Below are positions 13,822 to 18,568 of a stretch of DNA of 18,568 nt, one piece after another. Position 1 is the first letter of the stretch. Every line of letters starts with the position of its first letter. The notes under the pieces are model-generated. The model was given only the letters and a program-made list of their open reading frames with translations, did no database searches and was not told the origin of the DNA. Made by a program: the position numbers and the translations under genes. The stretch is from Gemmatimonadota bacterium (GTDB lineage Bacteria > Latescibacterota > UBA2968 > UBA8231): the NCBI GenBank assembly GCA_026706505.1, contig JAPOYQ010000040.1, positions 1 to 18,568 on the forward strand. Direction: 5' to 3'.

Positions 13822-15785
13822 TGGATTTACGGGTACAACATACGGGTATTAATCGGCTGCGTTTGGTCGTGGTTTTGGGTGCCATAGCGTGGTTGGGTTT
13901 GTCCGTACGACTTGTTCAAATCCAGATCTTCAGGCACGAGGCGTACAGCGCCGAGGCTCTCGAGCAGTACCAGCGACGCGTTGAATTGAAAGCGAGTCGG
14001 GGCCGAATCGTAGACCGGCGCGGCAACAACTTGGCCGTAGATGTCCCAGCCACGTCTTTTTACGCCCATCCCGATCAGATCGAAGACCCCAAGCGCGTAG
14101 CTGCCTACTTTGCGTCCCTGAGCGGTAAACGGGCCGAGTTTATTGAGCGCCAACTGCGCGGGGACAAGCCGTTTGTCTATTTGGCGCGCCAAGTAGTTGA
14201 CGCGGATGTGGGCGCAGTGTCGTACGCCGGAGTATTCCAAGAAGCGGAGACCCGTCGCCACTACCCTTTGGGACCGCTGGCCGGTCAACTCATCGGACAC
14301 ACTAATATCGACAACAGCGGCCGCGAGGGGATTGAGCGGGCCTTTGACGACATTCTGCGCGAAAAGAACGGTTCTATATTGGGATACGTCGATGCGCGGG
14401 GCAAGCAATTGCCCGGCCGACAGCAGCGACGCGAGGAGCCAGAACACGGTCGCGACTTGGTGCTGACCCTCGACGCGGTCTATCAGGGTATTCTTGAGGA
14501 AGAGTTGCAACGAGCCATCGACGGCTCAAAGGCCCAAGGAGCTTTGGGCGTCATCATCGCCCCGCGCAGCGGCGAGGTGCTGGCTGTGGCCAACTTGCCG
14601 CTTTTCGATCCCAATAGGGCTTCCCACTCGTCGCCGGAACTCAGGCGCAACCGCGCGATAACCGATGTGTACGAACCTGGTTCGACCTTCAAAGTTATAA
14701 CGGCCGCTGCCGTCCTTGAAGACGGGCTGACTAGCCTACAGGATCGCATCTTTTGCGGGTGGGGGACGTTTAGGTTGGCCAATCGGGACACCATCCGCGA
14801 TATCCAGCCCCACGGCGATTTGCTCTTTACTCAAGTCTTAGAAAAATCGAGCAACATCGGTACTATCAAGTTGGCACAGCGGCTGTCGAGGCACCGCTTT
14901 TACGAACATATCCGCAACTTTGGCTTTGCCATTCGCACCGGCATTGACTTGCCGGCGGAAACGCCTGGTCTATTACAGGAGGTCAATCAGTGGTCCAAGC
15001 GGTCGCTGCCAACCATCGCCATTGGGCAGGAAATCGGCGTGACGGCCCTACAACTCGCCATGGCGTACGGAGCTATTGCCAACGGCGGCGTGCTGATGGC
15101 CCCGCGGATCGTCGCCGGGATGATTGGCTCGAACGGTCAGCTCGAAGCTCGCGGCGGTCCTCAGCCGATCCGCCGGGTCGTAAGCCGACAGACGGCGACG
15201 ACACTGAGTGAGGTGCTGACCAGAGCCGTGGAAAACGGCACTGGGCAAAAGGCCCTCATCAAGGGCGTGGCCGTGGCTGGAAAGACGGGGACGGCCCAAC
15301 GCGCCTTAGCCGATGGCAGCGGGTACGACCCCAACGCCAGCATTGCCTCATTCGTCGGCTTCCTGCCGGCTGATAACCCTCAGTACGTGTGCGTCATTAT
15401 GGTCGAAAACCCCCGTGTGAACGGGTGGGGAGGATACGTGGCAGCCCCGGCCTTCCGGCGGGTGATGAAGCGGATCATCAGCCTGCCCGGCGGTCTGTTG
15501 GTCGAGCCAGCGGCCAAACATCCGCAGAAAGAGGAGCCAGCCGTGCCAGACCTGCGCGGCATGCCTCAAGCTGTAGCCCGTTTCCAAGCGCAGATGTGGG
15601 GATTGCCAGTCGTCTTTTCTGGCTCAGGCACCGTGGTCCTGAGTCAATCGCCCTTGCCGGGTCGAACCGGTCACGTCGAGCGGATTAACTGTACGCTGGG
15701 CGATGGGGCTACCCGCAGCCCGTGGAAAATGCAGCAGGCGCGCCTTGTCGGAAACATTCCAGCCCAAGATCCGAGAGGTACTTAG
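13821..15785 (+). CDS. ftsI: Penicillin-binding protein 2/3 (FtsI) with a C-terminal PASTA domain
   Basis: Septal transpeptidase that cross-links peptidoglycan. 654 residues from the ATG at 13821, which overlaps the ftsL stop as TGATG; a TTG 15 bases upstream is a less likely start. One membrane anchor (about 13-33), a dimerisation/pedestal domain with SRGRIVDRRGNNLA (59-72), then the transpeptidase domain: active-site S288 in PGSTFK (SxxK, K291), SSN (343-345) and KTG (488-490, in AGKTGTAQ). A PASTA domain follows (about 574-627, VPDLRGM...GLPV...SQSPLPG), a feature better known from Gram-positive PBPs but also seen in several FCB-type bacteria. The stop is immediately followed by the murE start. 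Confidence 0.95.
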   Translation: MDLRVQHTGINRLRLVVVLGAIAWLGLSVRLVQIQIFRHEAYSAEALEQYQRRVELKASRGRIVDRRGNNLAVDVPATSFYAHPDQIEDPKRVAAYFASLSGKRAEFIERQLRGDKPFVYLARQVVDADVGAVSYAGVFQEAETRRHYPLGPLAGQLIGHTNIDNSGREGIERAFDDILREKNGSILGYVDARGKQLPGRQQRREEPEHGRDLVLTLDAVYQGILEEELQRAIDGSKAQGALGVIIAPRSGEVLAVANLPLFDPNRASHSSPELRRNRAITDVYEPGSTFKVITAAAVLEDGLTSLQDRIFCGWGTFRLANRDTIRDIQPHGDLLFTQVLEKSSNIGTIKLAQRLSRHRFYEHIRNFGFAIRTGIDLPAETPGLLQEVNQWSKRSLPTIAIGQEIGVTALQLAMAYGAIANGGVLMAPRIVAGMIGSNGQLEARGGPQPIRRVVSRQTATTLSEVLTRAVENGTGQKALIKGVAVAGKTGTAQRALADGSGYDPNASIASFVGFLPADNPQYVCVIMVENPRVNGWGGYVAAPAFRRVMKRIISLPGGLLVEPAAKHPQKEEPAVPDLRGMPQAVARFQAQMWGLPVVFSGSGTVVLSQSPLPGRTGHVERINCTLGDGATRSPWKMQQARLVGNIPAQDPRGT

Positions 15786-17246
15786 ATGGAACTGAGGTAC
15801 TTGCTCGAAGATCTACCCGATGCCTGCGTGGAGGGTGACCTAGATATTGATCTAGGGCAGATCCGCTGTGATTCTCGCTGCGTGGAGGAAGGCGTCTTTT
15901 TCGTGGCCGTGCGCTGAGGGCAGGAGCAGGACCGTCATCGCTTTGTCGAGCATGCCGGCGCGACGCGGGTGCAGGTGGCGGATTGCCGGGCCGCTCTGGC
16001 CCGAATGGCGGCGCGCTTTTACGCCTTTCCCGGACAGGCGCTGCTCAACGTCGGCGTTACCGGTACCAACGGCAAGACCACCACCGCTTTTTTGCTCAGG
16101 AGCGTCCTCGATGCCGCTGGCCTGCCGTGTGGGTACTTGGGTACTTTGGGGTTCTGGTGCGATGGCGAATTGGAGAAGATGGACAATACTACGCCGGAGG
16201 CCATCCAGCTACAGGGCTTACTGCGCCAGCTCGTCGATGCTGGCAAGCGAGCGGCCGTACTAGAGGTATCTTCCCATGGGCTGGCGTTGAAGAGGGTAGA
16301 AGGCATTCCCTTCCGGGCAGCGGTCTTTACCAATTTGACGCGCGATCACTTGGATTTTCACGGGACTTGGGAGGCGTATTTTGCCGCCAAGGCCCGGCTT
16401 TTCGAATGCCTGCAAGAAGGCGCGATTGCAGTGATTAACGCCGACGACACCCACGCGGATGAATTGGCCCGCAGGACCCAAGCGCGCGTCGTGACGTACG
16501 GCTGCGGCCCAGAGGCCGAGGTGCGGTTGCAACGTGCAGACGCTAGCCCGCAGGGGACGCATCTGTGCTTGGACACCCCAGCCGGCTCCATTGAGGTGCA
16601 GACGCATTTGATTGGTCGTTTCAACCACTACAATACTATGGCCGTCGTGGCTACCGGATTGGCCTTGGATTTGGATGCTGTAGCTCTGTGCCACGGATTG
16701 GCTGCCTTAGACAGCGTCCCAGGCCGCTGCGAGCGAATTGCCGAGGGGCAGGACTTCGCGGTCGTCGTGGATTACGCTCACACCCCGGACGCGCTGGAAA
16801 GGGTTTTGCACGCCGCCCGCGACTTGGGGAGCGGCCGCTTGATTTGCGTCTGCGGCTGTGGTGGGGACCGAGATCGCGGCAAGCGACCACTGATGGCTCG
16901 CGTCGCCGGCGAGTTGGCCGATTGGACGGTCTTGACTTCGGACAACCCACGCAGCGAGGACCCGCAGCGCATCATCGACGAGATGACCGCTGGCATGCCC
17001 GACAGCAGCGAGGTTCACAGCGAGGTAGACCGCGCACAAGCGATTGCTATGGCCCTCGCCGCTGCGCACAGCGGGGATGTCGTGGTCATTGCCGGCAAGG
17101 GGCACGAACAGGAGCAGGAACTGGCCGACCGCGTCGTGGCCGTTGACGACCGCGAAGTTGCGCGGCGCGTGCTGCGGGGTTTATGCGCTGGGGAGCCGTC
17201 CGGCCCCAGTCTTGGGGCCGCAAGGCAGCCATCATGCGCGCCGTGA
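15786..17246 (+). CDS. murE: UDP-MurNAc-tripeptide synthetase MurE, interrupted by an in-frame TGA at codon 44
   Basis: Adds meso-diaminopimelate to UDP-MurNAc-L-Ala-D-Glu. The frame from ATG 15786 (GAGAGG 7 bases upstream, directly after the ftsI stop) encodes a MurE N-terminus with CDSRCVEEGVFFVAVR, then TGA at 15915-15917, then GQEQDRHRFVEHAG in the same frame, and on to a complete Mur ligase. Numbering through the stop: P-loop GTNGKTTT (93-100), TTPEA (135-139), EVSSHGLALKRV (160-171), NLTRDHLDFHG (183-193), the likely carbamylated K202, and DNPR (386-389), the motif for meso-diaminopimelate. Read through, 486 residues is normal. Without read-through, a restart at GTG 15969 or ATG 16005 would lose part of the UDP-binding domain and has no visible ribosome binding site. 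It may be a sequencing error, a damaged copy or a recoding site. The gene overlaps murF by 13 bp. Confidence 0.85.
15915..15917 (+). other. murE: In-frame TGA codon inside murE
   Basis: This TGA is in phase with both halves of murE. The neighbouring MurF reads LFVALRGERFDGHDFVE, while MurE reads FFVAVR-stop-GQEQDRHRFVE. If the TGA codon is skipped the two align with no gap, so it looks like one extra codon rather than a changed residue. At least six other genes here end in TGA, so TGA is a normal stop in this organism. Confidence 0.9.
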
Positions 17247-18568
17247 CCTTGAACGAGATGGTGCAGTGGACGGCTGCCGACCCGGTAGGCAGTCTCCAGC
17301 CGGATTGCGCCCTGCAAGCAGTGGCGACCGATAGCCGGTCCATCGACGAGGGTGAGTTGTTCGTCGCGCTGCGGGGTGAGCGTTTCGACGGGCACGACTT
17401 CGTCGAGGCCGCCTTTGCCCGCGGTGCGTGCGCGGCCTTAGTGGAACGCCGCTGGCCAGGGTTGGATCAGGCGGCCTCCGGTCCGCTATTGGCCGTTGAC
17501 TCGACGCTGCGAGCACTGGGCGATATAGCGCGGGCGTATCGGCGGCGCTGGGAGGTTCCGGTGGTGGCCGTCGTAGGCAGCGCGGGCAAGACGACGACCA
17601 AGGAAATGATCGCCGCTGTCTTGGGGCAGCAGTACCGCGTTTTGAAAACCATCGGCAGCGAAAACAACGAGATAGGAGTGCCCCGTACATTGCTGCAACT
17701 GTCACCGAGTCACGAGGCGGTGGTCTTGGAACTGGCAGCGCGGCGAGTAGGGGACATTCGCTACCTATGTTCGGTTGCCGAACCTACCATTGGGGTTTTG
17801 CTCAACATCGGGACTGCACATATAGAATTTTTTGGGTCTGTAGAAGGAGTGGCCAAGGCCAAAGGGGAGCTTCTGGATTATATGGACGAGTCTTTAACGG
17901 CTCTCGTCAACGCCGATGACCGTGTCGTGGCTCAGGAGGTAAAAAGGACAAAGGGGAGACTCCTGACCTTCGGTTTTGCGCGTGAGAGCGAGTTTCGTGG
18001 GGAGAGGCTCGTACTCGACCAGAAGGGCTGCGGCCACTTCCTTCTACACCATGTTCCCATTGATCTCAATATCCCGGGGCGGCATAACGCATACAACGCC
18101 TTGGCTGCGGCTGCCGTCGGTCGCATCCTCAGCGTGCCTTGGGAAGGGATTCAGCGTGCCCTCGCCGAGTTCCAGGCGGTGAGTCAGCGCGGCGAGATCG
18201 TGCACAAAAATGGGATCGCAGTAATCGACGATTGCTACAATGCTAGTCCTGGCTCGATGTCGGCCGCACTCGACCTCCTCGGCGACGTGCCCGGTACGCG
18301 GAAAATCGCCGTGCTCGGCGATATGCTGGAACTCGGAGTGGAGAGCAGCTCATTGCACGCGGCTGTCGGCGAGCAGGCTGCCGCATGCGCCGATGTCCTA
18401 CTGGCTGCTGGTCGCGAAAGTGCGCACTTGGTGGCTGCAGCCCGCGCGGCTGGCATGGACCAGGACGTTGCCCATCACTTCGAGCAGCCCGAGCAACTCG
18501 GCGAATTCGCCGTGGCGCAATTGCGCCACGGCGATGTGGTCTTAGTCAAGGCCTCTCGGGCCATGGCC
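17234..18568 (+). CDS. murF: UDP-MurNAc-pentapeptide synthetase MurF, 3' end outside the window
   Basis: Adds D-Ala-D-Ala to UDP-MurNAc-tripeptide, the last cytoplasmic step of precursor synthesis. The frame is open from ATG 17234 to the right edge (445 codons), and the end is close to the family's usual C-terminus (VLVKASRAMA, normally followed by about 10-20 residues). Motifs: ATDSRSIDEGELFVALRG (31-48), DGHDF (52-56), the P-loop GSAGKTTT (115-122), SENNEIGVP (142-150), NIGTAHIEFFGS (191-202), NADD, and later CYNASPGSM and GDMLELG. The start overlaps the end of murE by 13 bp, so translation is coupled; the ribosome binding site is weak (AAGG near 17222). Its reading frame is intact, unlike murE upstream. 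Confidence 0.95.
   Translation, partial: MRAVTLNEMVQWTAADPVGSLQPDCALQAVATDSRSIDEGELFVALRGERFDGHDFVEAAFARGACAALVERRWPGLDQAASGPLLAVDSTLRALGDIARAYRRRWEVPVVAVVGSAGKTTTKEMIAAVLGQQYRVLKTIGSENNEIGVPRTLLQLSPSHEAVVLELAARRVGDIRYLCSVAEPTIGVLLNIGTAHIEFFGSVEGVAKAKGELLDYMDESLTALVNADDRVVAQEVKRTKGRLLTFGFARESEFRGERLVLDQKGCGHFLLHHVPIDLNIPGRHNAYNALAAAAVGRILSVPWEGIQRALAEFQAVSQRGEIVHKNGIAVIDDCYNASPGSMSAALDLLGDVPGTRKIAVLGDMLELGVESSSLHAAVGEQAAACADVLLAAGRESAHLVAAARAAGMDQDVAHHFEQPEQLGEFAVAQLRHGDVVLVKASRAMA

Noticed and set aside
15915..15917. TGA reassigned as glycine or tryptophan (as in Gracilibacteria/SR1 or mycoplasmas)
   Set aside because: yyaL, merR, erpA, the desulfurase, moeB and ftsL all end at TGA in the expected place, several with tight overlaps to the next gene, so TGA is a real stop in this genome.
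15915..15960. Selenocysteine at the murE TGA
   Set aside because: MurE has no known selenoprotein form, no redox cysteine is expected at this loop, and no convincing stem-loop is visible just after the TGA.
1..18568. CRISPR arrays, tRNA or rRNA genes, insertion sequences, prophage
   Set aside because: No regularly spaced repeats, no tRNA cloverleaf, no rRNA sequence and no transposase or phage-type protein was seen.

Overview
The window is GC-rich bacterial chromosome with genes packed tightly on both strands. Two large exported proteins end in a PNPFN-type C-terminal sorting domain (type IX secretion / FlgD-like tail). The first also has an Ig-like domain, fibronectin III domains and a polyproline linker; the second has a matrixin protease domain and a beta-propeller. 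This style is typical of the FCB superphylum and related uncultured phyla (Latescibacterota, KSB1, Marinimicrobia and similar). MurE carries the DNPR motif of meso-diaminopimelate-adding enzymes, which points to a cell wall of the usual Gram-negative chemotype. The phylum is an inference from domain style only.

Layout. (1) 2-1558: 3' end of a large surface or secreted protein, followed by a perfect 12-bp hairpin. (2) 1688-4698: a YyaL/DUF255 thioredoxin-fold protein overlapping a cysteine synthase (ATGA junction). (3) 4684-7765, minus strand: a two-gene unit of a 189-aa exported protein and an 840-aa matrixin-propeller protein, converging on cysK with a 15-bp overlap. (4) 7766-7994: a divergent control region with a 16-bp direct repeat and a good promoter. 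(5) 7995-11158: a sulfur/Fe-S operon of a cysteine-rich MerR regulator, an ErpA-type carrier, a cysteine desulfurase and a rhodanese-E1 (MoeB/ThiF) fusion, closed by a strong terminator that abuts the trmB ribosome binding site. (6) 11232-11834: trmB and its terminator. (7) 11894-12131: an AT-rich control region with a duplicated palindrome, a near-consensus promoter and tandem MraZ boxes. (8) 12132 to the right edge: the division and cell wall (dcw) cluster mraZ-rsmH-ftsL-ftsI-murE-murF.

How the genes work together. The dcw genes are almost contiguous (gaps of 0-12 bp, or short overlaps) and seem to be transcribed from one MraZ-autoregulated promoter. They cover ribosome maturation (RsmH), the septal synthase (FtsL, FtsI) and addition of the third amino acid and the D-Ala-D-Ala dipeptide to the peptidoglycan precursor (MurE, MurF). 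In the MerR operon, sulfur freed from cysteine by the desulfurase could go to Fe-S clusters through the A-type carrier, or to a persulfide/thiocarboxylate pathway through the rhodanese-E1 protein. The MerR protein, with a SoxR-like cysteine cluster, is a candidate Fe-S or metal sensor for this operon.

The most striking anomalies are an in-frame TGA at codon 44 of murE, which looks like one extra codon rather than a replaced residue; the Cys-rich MerR next to Fe-S genes; and the layered control region ahead of mraZ.
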